DNA from: Chloroflexota bacterium
Lineage (GTDB): Bacteria; Chloroflexota; Anaerolineae; J036; Brachytrichaceae
Length of the DNA: 64,000 nt
Direction of reading: 5' to 3'
Assembly: GCA_025354985.1 (NCBI GenBank)
Contig: JANXLU010000012.1
Span: 62,001 to 126,000, forward strand
The number at the start of each line of letters is the position of its first letter. The stretch's first letter is position 1. This document shows positions 52,554-60,525 of this stretch, piece by piece. Both the position numbers and the translations under genes were made by a program. The notes under the pieces were generated by a model. That model was not told the DNA's origin, searched no databases, and was given only the letters and a program-made list of their open reading frames with translations.

Positions 52554-52596
52554 CCGAAAAACAAAAACGCCCACAGCACACTGGGTGGTGAGGGCG
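52554..52596 (-). terminator. Riboswitch-controlled terminator before metY
   Basis: On the minus strand CGCCCTCAC (52596-52588) pairs with GTGGGCG (52574-52568), with one bulged T and a 13-nt loop. A T-rich run (TTTTTGTTTTTC) follows. It lies between the SAM aptamer and metY, 38 bp before the start codon, as expected of a transcription-terminating SAM riboswitch. Confidence 0.85.
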
Positions 52597-52622
52597 AACG
52601 AGTATTACCTTGCCTGCCGCCA

Positions 52623-52727
52623 CTCATCTTCCAGTTTTACTGTCGGATTTAGCACCGTGATGCGACACTTGCGTGTCGCCGGTTGCTGAGGCTTCATAGG
52701 GCCGTTCCCTCTGCCTCTCTGGATAAG
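52623..52727 (-). promoter_or_regulatory. SAM-I (S-box) riboswitch
   Basis: Reading the minus strand, P1 is formed by CTTATC (52727-52722) and GATGAG (52628-52623). The conserved core follows in order: AGAGAGGCAGAGGGA, GGCCC, ATGAAGCC, CAGCAACC, then the P3 hairpin GCGACACGCAAGTGTCGC and GGTGCTAAATCC. These match the S-box consensus in sequence and spacing. SAM binding should favour the downstream terminator and shut off the whole met operon. The metY start is 107 bp downstream of the aptamer. Confidence 0.95.
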
Positions 52728-52908
52728 CGCGTTTGCTATTCGGTTGTAACTAACAGTTTAGGATGTTAATGGAGTTTTACGCATTTGTCAAGACTACGGC
52801 AAAATTGGTCGCAAAAATAATTCTGAATTCACTTCGTTATCATCCTCGCCGCGTTGACAGCTTGTCGCATAGATTTTCTCGGCGGAATCGCACATAATTG
52901 CCACAGAA

Positions 52909-53316
52909 ATGCTAAATCGGCGATTGCAGAGAACTATTCAGTTGCGGAATTGGTCGAATGGAGGGACGGAAAAGTTCAGATTTATTTCTGCTGCCACCAC
53001 CATGCTGCGCCCGCCTCCTGCGCGACACAATGGACGCCGGGCCTATGATCAAAGCGTTTTACAAAAACTGGGGGTCATCAAGTTGGCGCAGGAGGCAGGC
53101 TACACCATATCCGAAATTCACTCGCTGCCCGATCAGTTTCCCACAGACATGCAGCCATCAATCAAGTGGCAGGCGCTTGCGCCAGCAAAGCTGGCGGAGA
53201 TTGACCGCCGAATGACCCATCTTCAAGAAATGCGATCACTGGTGGAACGCACGCTGCAATGCGAGTGCGAGGCGCTTGAAGACTATTTCTTGTTTGGCAT
53301 AGGTGTCAGGGATTGA
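52909..53316 (+). pseudogene. MerR-family regulator with damaged DNA-binding region
   Basis: From about residue 33 the frame matches MerR proteins: LRPPPARHNGRRAYDQSVLQ, GVIKLAQEAGYTISEI and a C-terminal dimerisation helix ending RTLQCECEALEDYF. The winged-helix start that should precede it is broken. A fitting segment (YSVAELVEW) lies in another frame just upstream (ending near 52968), and the join GGTEKFRF follows in the final frame. One or more frameshifts near 52968-52975 therefore seem likely. It could still be read from an internal start but would lack the HTH. It overlaps the 3' end of vapC by 11 bp. Confidence 0.6.
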
Positions 53317-53755
53317 GTAGCACCAGTTGCAGACCCTCCGCTTCATAACTCTTAAAATCGCCATCCAGCGTCACGAAACGCAGGCCGCCGGTGATGGCGA
53401 AGGCCGCCAGATACGCATCCATCCAAACCTTGGGGGAGGCCGTGTCACGTGCGGCCAGCCGCTGCCACAACGCGGCTGTGCCGGGCGGTTCGTCGATTTC
53501 TGTGATCTCCGGGCGCGAGAGCAGCATCTGGAGTTCCGCGAGCGCGGAGGCATTAGTCATCTGCCACGCGTCGTATTGCCGCAGCAGTTGCGGAGTGGTG
53601 ATCAAGCGCAGGAAACTGACCTGCGTCGCCCGGCAAAAGACAGCGGGTTCATCCGCCGTCGCCGCTTCCAGCGCGGCTTGCGCGTACGCGTGGAACGGGT
53701 GCGTGGGAAACACCGCCGCAACCCAGGCGCTCGAATCAAAGAGAGATGCCGGCAC
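53306..53755 (-). CDS. PIN-domain toxin, VapC family
   Basis: This 149-residue predicted ribonuclease has the PIN-fold acidic residues in the expected places: Asp in SLFDSSAWV (residue 7), WMDAYLAAFA and FVTLDGDF near the C terminus. VapC toxins cut tRNA or rRNA when their antitoxin is degraded. The GTG start overlaps the end of the antitoxin gene by 20 bp, the usual arrangement. It sits in an island of decayed genes but appears intact itself. Confidence 0.88.
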   Translation of the reverse strand: MPASLFDSSAWVAAVFPTHPFHAYAQAALEAATADEPAVFCRATQVSFLRLITTPQLLRQYDAWQMTNASALAELQMLLSRPEITEIDEPPGTAALWQRLAARDTASPKVWMDAYLAAFAITGGLRFVTLDGDFKSYEAEGLQLVLLNP

Positions 53756-54044
53756 GCTGCATGTCCTCCTCTAACAGGGCTTGCTGTTCCGTGGCGATCA
53801 ATTCCTCCGCTGTCATCCGGCTCGCGGGTGCATTCGTGCCACAACGAATGACGGGAAATCCTCTCTTGTTCAGCACGATATGCTCCGACCTTGGGAGCGC
53901 GGTGGCTTGAGCCGGAAGGCTCGCTGCGTTCAAGCTCTGACTTAGGAGTTCCGCCACTAACCGCTTGAGCGGCCGTCTTTCCTGCACGGCGCGGATTTTC
54001 ATGCGCTGCACCAGATCATCGGGTAAATCCAGGGTTGTTTTCAT
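53736..54044 (-). CDS. Ribbon-helix-helix antitoxin, VapB/FitA type
   Basis: This 102-residue protein begins with a ribbon-helix-helix DNA-binding domain (MKTTLDLPDDLVQRMKIRAV, then RPLKRLVAELL). The C-terminal half (NKRGFPVIRCG, MTAEELIATEQQALLEEDM) should wrap the toxin. It would neutralise VapC and repress their common promoter. Its start overlaps the 3' end of the rhuM remnant by 4 bp, so the TA promoter may lie within that remnant. Confidence 0.88.
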   Translation of the reverse strand: MKTTLDLPDDLVQRMKIRAVQERRPLKRLVAELLSQSLNAASLPAQATALPRSEHIVLNKRGFPVIRCGTNAPASRMTAEELIATEQQALLEEDMQRAGISL

Positions 54045-54373
54045 CTGGCCATCTTACCATCTTGCCAGCTTGCTGTTAAACCGACTTTATGCCAGACCTC
54101 GCGCGTACCCGCAAATCGAACTTGTAAGTCATCCTTACAAGTTGCCGCCTCCACCAGCTCACCCTCGGCAAAAATGCCTCTCAAGTGGAACGTCACGTTT
54201 TGCGGTGTCGTCTCGAATAGCTCGGCCATCTGCGCCTGCGTCAGCCACAGCATCTCTTCTTCAAACCGGCACTGCATGCGCGTCCGCCCGTTCTCCGTCT
54301 GGTAGAGAATCAGGCTGGATTGCGGCCCGGGTTCCAGATTCTGGCGAAGGCCGGTGGACGGTGATCGAATCAA
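54041..54373 (-). pseudogene. RhuM-family fragment
   Basis: Residues ~18-95 of this frame match the N-terminal part of the RhuM (virulence/type I-associated) family: SLILYQTENGRTRMQCRFEE, LWLTQAQMAELFETTPQNVTFHLRGIF. It then loses similarity after TCKDDLQVRFAGTREV and stops. Full RhuM proteins are ~330 residues, so at least two thirds are missing. The first ~17 residues are antisense to the gnd remnant and are not part of RhuM. RhuM genes often lie inside type I restriction loci, matching the hsd remnants nearby. Confidence 0.7.
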
Positions 54374-54456
54374 TCGATCTGGATTGCCCGATACCGGCCA
54401 TCACCGCATCATTGCAAGCGCGCTTTGGCGGGCACGGGGTGAAGATGAAGGCATAA
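54331..54456 (+). pseudogene. 3' fragment of 6-phosphogluconate dehydrogenase
   Basis: The 41 residues read VPDSGEGRWTVIESIDLDCP, then IPAITASLQARFGGHGVKMK. This matches the C-terminal region of decarboxylating Gnd (DSGEGRWT, VPAPVITASLFARF, FGGHxVK), with an internal deletion between ARF and GGH, where ~20-30 residues are expected. The rest of the gene is absent; its left end abuts the rhuM fragment on the opposite strand at about 54325-54331, marking a recombination junction. Confidence 0.65.
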
Positions 54457-54475
54457 AGGATTTGAACAAATCCTT
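54456..54475. repeat. Short inverted repeat after the gnd remnant
   Basis: AAGGATTT and AAATCCTT form a perfect 8-bp stem with a 4-nt loop, one base after the gnd stop region. It may be the old gnd terminator or a mobile-element end. The ~180 bp that follow, to 54658, hold no recognisable gene. Confidence 0.4.
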
Positions 54476-54658
54476 AAGGGGGTTTGCAGTCACCGGGTAG
54501 ATGTCGAACTCGGTATCTTTCACTCAATGCAGCAGCATGTTCACGCGAGCACGCTGTGATGCACTTTTGTAAGGCACTCCAAGTTGGCTATTCATCACTA
54601 TGTTCATAATTGGCTATAAAATCGTGGCTGAATCTGGGCTTCCAGACAGTGAGTGTGT

Positions 54659-55063
54659 CTACGGCATTCTGCGAACGTACATGGCACCCCTATCTGTCGA
54701 CGCTTTATAAGGTGATGTTCCTGCGACAAAACCGAAACTCAAAACCCATTCGACAAAGTCCTCATCCCAGCTAAGATTGCCCTGTCCGATTGGTCCACCT
54801 TCAAGTCGAAATTGATATTTATCTGAAAGGTGGCAGAGAACTTCCATTGCTTTTGTTGCGTTGCCGCGCCTCCGAAATTGAACGGGAACGAATACCTCGT
54901 CGATAATTACCTGAGTCGGGCATCCAGAATCAGAATCCGTGTTGGGGCTAAGAAAAAACTTGGCTGCAAATGGTGTTCGCACCTCGAACGAATGATTGTT
55001 AGTCCAACGAACTTTACCGATTTCTTGAAATATGGTTCTGGAACTAACTTGTTTTGGCTTCAT
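54659..55063 (-). CDS. Possible GNAT-family acetyltransferase
   Basis: This 134-residue protein has a segment VIIDEVFVPVQFRRRGNATKAMEVL near the middle that fits strand 4 and the acetyl-CoA loop (R/QxxGxA) of GNAT proteins. The preceding N-terminal strands are short and the end (GFVAGTSPYKAST) is compatible with the last strands. The substrate is unknown. The gene is visibly AT-richer than the core genes of the window and lies in the decayed island, so it may be acquired cargo. Confidence 0.5.
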   Translation of the reverse strand: MKPKQVSSRTIFQEIGKVRWTNNHSFEVRTPFAAKFFLSPNTDSDSGCPTQVIIDEVFVPVQFRRRGNATKAMEVLCHLSDKYQFRLEGGPIGQGNLSWDEDFVEWVLSFGFVAGTSPYKASTDRGAMYVRRMP

Positions 55064-55078
55064 TGCTACATTATCTGG

Positions 55079-55315
55079 TTAACTTGTGTGGAAAACAAAA
55101 AAAGACCTTCCACTTTCGTTGGGTTCGAAGTTTCCGGAGCGTCCGAAACTACTGGAATATTGTGAAACTTGAACTTTCAGCGTCATGACGGGGCGGTGGG
55201 TGTATTTCAGATCCACGAGCTTTCCGATAAAGCTCTCTTCGATGCCTTGCTCTTTGAGGACGAGATGCCTGGGATGCGGGGTTTCCGGGTAGGTGCTGTC
55301 AGGGGAGGTGGGCAT
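55079..55315 (-). pseudogene. Possible 5' fragment of hsdR (type I restriction)
   Basis: The 78-residue frame contains GIEESFIGKLVDLKYTHRP, which resembles the N-terminal segment of type I restriction R subunits (FIxKLxDLKYxxRPDI). Similarity is then lost and the frame ends after 78 residues; intact HsdR is ~1000 residues. It follows a clearer hsdM fragment on the same strand, the normal gene order for such loci. Confidence 0.45.
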
Positions 55316-55375
55316 TCTGGTCAGTTGTTGAGATTCACGCCGAGTAGGGCCCCGAATTGCTGAACACGGCCGCGC

Positions 55376-55507
55376 TCACCCTGCGGGCAACCTTCGATGG
55401 TCCATGTTGTTGCGCAGCATATCGGCGGCCAGCCAGAGCCTGGCCTCGAAACCGAGGATGGGTGTGCCATGATGCGTTGCGGATGGAGTGTTTTTGTTGC
55501 GCGCCAA
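55376..55507 (-). pseudogene. 5' fragment of hsdM (type I DNA methylase)
   Basis: From TTG 55507 the frame gives LARNKNTPSATHHGTPILGF followed by EARLWLAADMLRNNMD and a stop. LGFExxLWxAADxLRNNMD is the conserved opening of type I modification (HsdM) proteins. Only ~43 of ~500 residues remain. Confidence 0.65.
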
Positions 55508-55567
55508 GCGATGGTAGAGTATGCCACGCTGAAGCAGATCACCTTTTGGCCGCACGCCCTGCGTCCA

Positions 55568-56390
55568 TCACCGCCTTTTTGTCAAGCGACGTTGCAGCCG
55601 CCGTGGCGCACCCGTTGGAATGGGTTTACACGCGCCGACAACGGGACAGTCAATCGACCCGAACAACCATGCATGTGATTCCGGCTTCGCCACGCGTAGA
55701 AAGTATTGCTGGATCGTGCCGGAAATCCACCTGCAAAACGGCTGGTGTGCATTCAGATCATCACCAAGGAGTGTCACGGTTTTTGGCTAAAAACGCGGCG
55801 CATGCTTGTTCAGCCAACGCTTGGCTGCATTCAGTTCGCAATCCTGCTTGTGCTGTCCATCCTGGTTACTGATGAACTCGGGTGGAAATGCAACCACTTC
55901 TGAATGCCCCCACTTCACGATCATCGGAATGATCGCACTGTGCCCATGCGTCACGCTGCCGTTGGCGTGCGTTTGCTTAAAACAATGTTTGCATTCCACC
56001 TTGGATGAGCTGAAGTAACTCACGCCATCTAATGCAATCAGAAATGTGCCGTTGACGTCCCAATAGGCCTAATACCGCCCCGCCCGCTTTAGCTCTTCAT
56101 GCAACCAGTCAAAGTTTTCCCATAGCACACTCGGGTTCTGCCCATCGAGCAGATTCCGGATTTGCGTTGTAGTCGGTATGCGATCGATTCCGAACAGCGT
56201 CCCCGCATTGCTGCTGCCTTGCTGCTGCTCCATCTGCCACTCAAACTCATCAAACGAAGGATCTTGGAAGTAGAACATTGCAAAGCTGCATATCGCAGCG
56301 TCGCTCAGCTCGTAACGCTGGTTATTGTTCGGCTCGCGCGTCGGGCCATTTGCCCCAACTCCATTTCAGGTGCACCATCAGGCGCTGCAT
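55568..56390 (-). mobile_element. Degraded DDE transposase of an insertion sequence (ISNCY-like)
   Basis: Reading the minus strand from 56390, fragments join into one transposase: WGKWPDAR, a frameshift, NQRYELSDAAICSFAMFYFQ, EQQQGSSNAGTLFGIDRIPT, a TAG at 56069-56071, GTFLIALDGVSYFSSSKVEC, QDGQHKQDCELNAAKRWLNK, a second TAG at 55787-55789, VTLLGDDLNAHQPFC, then loss of similarity. This order (NAxTLFGIxxIPT, ALDGxxYFSSxxxxCxxC, QDCExNAAKRWL, GDDLxxxQP) is that of a transposase family often filed under ISNCY. No terminal inverted repeats or target duplication were found. The 3' third, including the last catalytic acidic residue, is gone, so it is inactive. Confidence 0.75.
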
Positions 56391-56530
56391 GAGCGGTTCG
56401 ATCCCCTTAGGTTCGCTACCCCACCGCTGCCGTCACGTTTAGATTTATTTCTGATGCAAAATTGGTCGCCTGTCTCAGCAGAATGAGAGAAACCAGAGCC
56501 GCACTGATTGAATCTGCCCCAGAATTCAAT

Positions 56531-56536
56531 TATTAT
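56531..56536 (+). promoter_or_regulatory. -10-like element of the PQQ-propeller gene
   Basis: TATTAT followed by 7 nt and the ATG at 56544; no Shine-Dalgarno sequence. Fits the leaderless pattern seen at mutL and xpt. Confidence 0.45.
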
Positions 56537-56543
56537 TCCGATC

Positions 56544-58250
56544 ATGTCAGATTCATCCGCCACTCTCCAACAAAGTGATTGCCCGAGCTGCGGCGCGCCC
56601 GTGAGCTTCTCCGGTCTGGCCGATGACGTGACGGAGGTTAAGTGTCAATATTGCGGCACGTTGATTCAGCGACCGTTTACCCGGGCGCCCGCCCATCCTC
56701 ACGCCGCACCAAACGTGATTATTAAAGTCCCATCAGTCACCTACAGCACGGCGTGGGTCAGGCCCGCGGCGGCTGCGGCCACGGTCGTCGGTGGCTCCGG
56801 ATGCGTGATTGCCATAGCCTCGGTTCTGTTGCCGTTGCTTATTGTGGGTGGGTTGCTCTTTGTTGTAAATCGGGGGCCAATCACGTCCGCGATTTCGCGA
56901 TTAATCGAGGGTAATAGTAATGCCATGCCAGCGCCTCTGGTCGATGCCGCCCGCAAGTCAGTGAACACGTTCACACCGCCGCCTATAACGGTGCAGTTAC
57001 TGGGGTTTGATCAACGCGATGGCGCCGCGTTGGCCGACCCTTTCGTCGTGACGACCGACGAGTACAAAGAATACTTTGTTGGCCTTGTCAACAGCCAGAC
57101 CAAGCTTCTGAGGTGGCGCGTTCCCGTCAGCAAGGATTACACAGCGCTCAAGGTGGTCCAAACGAGCGGCACCGTTTTGATCAGTGACTCGGACCAACTA
57201 TTGGGTGTCGATGGTGCCACAGGCAGCGTGAAGTGGCATGCATCGTTATCGCGCGCCCTCCAGACCAACTGCGAAACTTGCTTGATTGCAGCAAACAACG
57301 CCGCGGTGACCCTGGCACGCGATGGCACGATCCAGGGTTTTGACGCGCAAACCGGCGCCCAGCTTTGGAGCAAAAAAGGTGATGCGGCTACGCGGCGGAT
57401 GTATCCGCTGGGGGACAAGTTTGGCGTGGCGGAGCAGGTGCCCGGCAAAAATTCGGCCTATGCGTTTGCCATCTACAGCTTGGCGACAGGCGAGCGAATC
57501 CGCCTGATCGAAGGTGCCTGTTCCAACGGATCCTTTAAGAACGACGCCCGCAATGATACGTATAGATTGTCACCAGATGGACAGGCAGTGTATGCAGTTT
57601 GGGACGGCAACTATCCGTGCTTGCAACGCTATGATGCCAATACCGGCGCTAAAACGTGGGAGCGCGCGCTCAAGAGTGGCGAGTTCCCCTTCTCTCTGGG
57701 AAGCTCATCCACAGCGTTTTTTGTCGGCAACAACACTATCTATGGATACGCCGATGGTACGTCGTCAACAGCCGGCACGTTATTTAGCTTTGATGCCAAA
57801 ACGGGCGCAGGCAAAAAGTTTGAACTTGAAAAGAATTATAGGTTGCGATTTATCGACACCTTTGCAAAACCCGGCGGAGGTGAACTGCTCATCACCCGCG
57901 CCCAAAGTCAATTTGACCAGGATCGCGAACGCACCGAGGTCTGGGCTTTGGATGCCAGCGCCGGACAAATTGCTTGGAAGAGCACCTTTAGCGCGCCCGG
58001 CAAAGACATGGACAAATTTGACGCGGCCGTTGGGACGAGGGGAATCGTGGCCTGGCAGTGTATCAACAAGATTTGCAATTTATTCCATATCAATGCCCAG
58101 AATGGAACAACCAGCGCGCCCACAGCGGCCGGGTTTTCGGCTGGTTCGGCGAGCTGGTACAGATTTACCGATACCACGCTGTGGATGAGCACGAATCGCG
58201 AGCTAAAGGCCGTGGACTTGGAGACCGGCGCAGTTAAGCTGTCCTGGTAA
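56544..58250 (+). CDS. Zinc-ribbon, membrane anchor and PQQ-like beta-propeller protein
   Basis: The protein has 568 residues. Residues 10-45 form a cytosolic zinc ribbon (DCPSCGAPVSF and VKCQYCGTLI). A membrane span lies near residues 85-112 (VVGGSGCVIAIASVLLPLLIVGGLLFVV). The rest is a PQQ/WD40-like propeller outside, with repeated units such as LLGVDGATGSVKWHASL, IQGFDAQTGAQLWSKKG and LQRYDANTGAKTWERAL. These repeats fit a binding or scaffold propeller; no quinoprotein catalytic residues can be assigned. It ends 14 bp from the convergent VWA-FHA gene. Confidence 0.82.
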   Translation: MSDSSATLQQSDCPSCGAPVSFSGLADDVTEVKCQYCGTLIQRPFTRAPAHPHAAPNVIIKVPSVTYSTAWVRPAAAAATVVGGSGCVIAIASVLLPLLIVGGLLFVVNRGPITSAISRLIEGNSNAMPAPLVDAARKSVNTFTPPPITVQLLGFDQRDGAALADPFVVTTDEYKEYFVGLVNSQTKLLRWRVPVSKDYTALKVVQTSGTVLISDSDQLLGVDGATGSVKWHASLSRALQTNCETCLIAANNAAVTLARDGTIQGFDAQTGAQLWSKKGDAATRRMYPLGDKFGVAEQVPGKNSAYAFAIYSLATGERIRLIEGACSNGSFKNDARNDTYRLSPDGQAVYAVWDGNYPCLQRYDANTGAKTWERALKSGEFPFSLGSSSTAFFVGNNTIYGYADGTSSTAGTLFSFDAKTGAGKKFELEKNYRLRFIDTFAKPGGGELLITRAQSQFDQDRERTEVWALDASAGQIAWKSTFSAPGKDMDKFDAAVGTRGIVAWQCINKICNLFHINAQNGTTSAPTAAGFSAGSASWYRFTDTTLWMSTNRELKAVDLETGAVKLSW

Positions 58251-58264
58251 TTCCGCCTGCGCAC

Positions 58265-60412
58265 CTACATCTTGAACTGCAGCCGCACCCGCGGCCCCAG
58301 CCCAATAGTGTCGCCATCGGCGAGCTTAAACGGCTTGCCCTTGGGAATGGGTTTGCCATTTAGGGAGGTGCCATTTGTGCTGGTGTCATCCTGCACGTAA
58401 TAGTCCCCACCCGCGCTGATGATCATGGCATGTTTGCCGCTCATCCCAAACGTGCCATCCACCGGAACCACGCCGTCGTTGCCCGGCGCGCGACCCAATG
58501 AAAACCGGGGCTTGTTCAGGGTCGCCCGAAACACGACACCATCGGGCGCAATTGCGGTCAAGGTGGCCGATTTTTTTTCCGCCGAGGCAGCCATCACGGG
58601 AACGACGATTGGTTTCGCCTCTTGCCTGAGTTTCACTGATATATCTTCTGCAACCATGGGCTCCACCCGGGCGGGTTCCGATTGTGCTGAACGACGCACC
58701 ACATCGGGCAATTTCATGTCAACTCCTTTGACCCGTGCCACCGAGCGGTTTCGGGTAAAGTTGATGATCCCCAGAGTGCCAAACAAACCCACCATCGCGG
58801 CCAGTGCCAGCCCGGTCAACGCAATTGGGTTCTGCGCTATCGATTTCAGCAGACGGTCAAAGGCCGTAGTGCGGTTGATGGTGATCTTGCGCTCAAACGA
58901 GGCGTCCGCCACCAGCGGCGCATTGGTCGAGTCCAGCGCGCGCACTTTGACTGCGAAGGTTCCTGCCAGCGCAGCGTCAATGGGCACCACCAGCGGTCGG
59001 TCACCGTTAAACCGGATTTCTTTTTCGTTGAGCAGATCCCCGCCGGCATCTCCCTCTAGCCACACCTTGTAGCGGTCGATGTCATCCAGATTTGTCCGGC
59101 GTAACGTCACCGTTATTACGGTAGGGTCGGCGGCGGGCACGTCAATTGAGGCAATCGACATGGCCCCTTGCACCAGTTCCCACGAGGCACTTTTTGGTTC
59201 CTTTGCTGGCACAAGGTTCCCCTTGATATCTTTGCCAACCGCGGTGATTTCATACTCTGTGCCCGTCTTGAGATTTGCCGCCAACACCGGAAGCGTGTCT
59301 TTGATATCAGACTTGCCAAACGTGGGTTTTGCCACCGTTGTTCCGGCTTTTTTGTCGGTAACGGTCAATTCGAGCGCCTCCAGATTCTCCTGATTGGTGA
59401 AGTTCATATTCACCTTGAAACCGGAGCCCGTCGGTATGATCCCCGCGATGTTGATGCTCGTCGGCTTGGGATACAGCTTTGAGGATGAAAACTCAATCGG
59501 GAATGTCGCGGCGGTTCCATCCTTCATCCGCACCGTCATGTCGCCGGTGATCTTGCCGGCCGGCACCCATACCGTCCAACCCGACAACCACTGGTTGTTG
59601 ATCGCGCTCATCAGGTTGCTCGACGCAAATGGATCATTCAGCCCACCTTCAACCACCACCCCCTTGGTGGGTACGGCAAACCGATTTAGATCTTCCGTGC
59701 GCGCCGCGTAGCCCTTGACAACCACCGCATTGATTTGCACCTTGTTGTTGGCGGCCTCGGTCAGGATCGAATCCACGCTTGGCCGGCCACATGTGTCACT
59801 GCTCGCTGTCAGCACAATGACGCTCCGGCGTCCATTAGCATTCGACAGGGTTCGCACCGCGGTATTGATACCTTCGTTCAGACAGCTGTTTCCGCTGGTT
59901 TTGGCGCCGAGCTTGGGGATTGCCTTGGTGATCTTTTCGCGATCTTTTGTAAAACCTTCGACCGTGTTGATGTCATCCGAAAACGTCATCAGCTGGTAAA
60001 AGGCGGTTTCAGGGCCCTGTCCGAGCGCATCGCGCAACCCATCCCGCAGGGCAGCAAAATCTTTCGGGCTGGCACCCAAAGTGGCGCTGGCATCAACCAG
60101 CAGCACAATGCTGCGTTCGTCCACAACCCGTTGGGCCTCGTTGGTATAGGTGTCGCGTCCAATCTTGAGCTCGGTACGATCGACGTCCGTTTTGCGCACC
60201 GATCCATTTACCGGATCAAGCACGCTAAAGACCACCCGCAAACCAAGCCCGGGCACCGTGCTGTCCTTCGGAAATTGATCATCCACGGTAGTGATCTCGT
60301 GCACATACAGCGGCTTGACCGCGATTTGTGCGGCCATTTGCGCGGGAGCGCAAAATATCGCCGCACCGATCAACATGCAAAAGCCCGTTCGGAAAATGGT
60401 GTTGCCCCGCAT
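58265..60412 (-). CDS. Secreted VWA domain, membrane anchor, cytosolic FHA domain
   Basis: The protein has 715 residues with a signal peptide of about 27 residues. A von Willebrand A domain spans residues ~75-270, with the MIDAS-like IVLLVDASATLGAS and VIVLTASSDTCGRP. Ig-like beta domains follow, then one membrane span near residue 545 (NPIALTGLALAAMVGLFGTL). The C-terminal FHA domain (~630-715) has FSLGRAPGNDGVV, GKHAMIISAGGDYYVQDDTS and NGTSLNGKPIPKG. The domain order equals that of the 20.2-22.1 kb protein, though sequences differ. Its cytosolic FHA implies phosphothreonine signalling. ATG 60412 begins the signal peptide; longer starts add residues that do not fit one. Confidence 0.87.
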   Translation of the reverse strand: MRGNTIFRTGFCMLIGAAIFCAPAQMAAQIAVKPLYVHEITTVDDQFPKDSTVPGLGLRVVFSVLDPVNGSVRKTDVDRTELKIGRDTYTNEAQRVVDERSIVLLVDASATLGASPKDFAALRDGLRDALGQGPETAFYQLMTFSDDINTVEGFTKDREKITKAIPKLGAKTSGNSCLNEGINTAVRTLSNANGRRSVIVLTASSDTCGRPSVDSILTEAANNKVQINAVVVKGYAARTEDLNRFAVPTKGVVVEGGLNDPFASSNLMSAINNQWLSGWTVWVPAGKITGDMTVRMKDGTAATFPIEFSSSKLYPKPTSINIAGIIPTGSGFKVNMNFTNQENLEALELTVTDKKAGTTVAKPTFGKSDIKDTLPVLAANLKTGTEYEITAVGKDIKGNLVPAKEPKSASWELVQGAMSIASIDVPAADPTVITVTLRRTNLDDIDRYKVWLEGDAGGDLLNEKEIRFNGDRPLVVPIDAALAGTFAVKVRALDSTNAPLVADASFERKITINRTTAFDRLLKSIAQNPIALTGLALAAMVGLFGTLGIINFTRNRSVARVKGVDMKLPDVVRRSAQSEPARVEPMVAEDISVKLRQEAKPIVVPVMAASAEKKSATLTAIAPDGVVFRATLNKPRFSLGRAPGNDGVVPVDGTFGMSGKHAMIISAGGDYYVQDDTSTNGTSLNGKPIPKGKPFKLADGDTIGLGPRVRLQFKM

Positions 60413-60525
60413 ACAATTTTGGCGCTCACTGGCGCTGGAAAAGATTATATGCGGCATCCCCAAAACTCGGTTAAGCTAAATTCGCGAAACTGCCGCAAAC
60501 AAACGCAACAGGTACACTTCGTCGC

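Noticed and set aside
53327-53851. Plus-strand frames over the VapBC pair
   Set aside because: VapB and VapC show clear family patterns on the other strand; these are shadows.
54457-54658. Minus-strand reading KDTEFDIYPVTANPLKDLF near the gnd remnant
   Set aside because: It looks protein-like but I could not assign it to a family or to a bounded frame.
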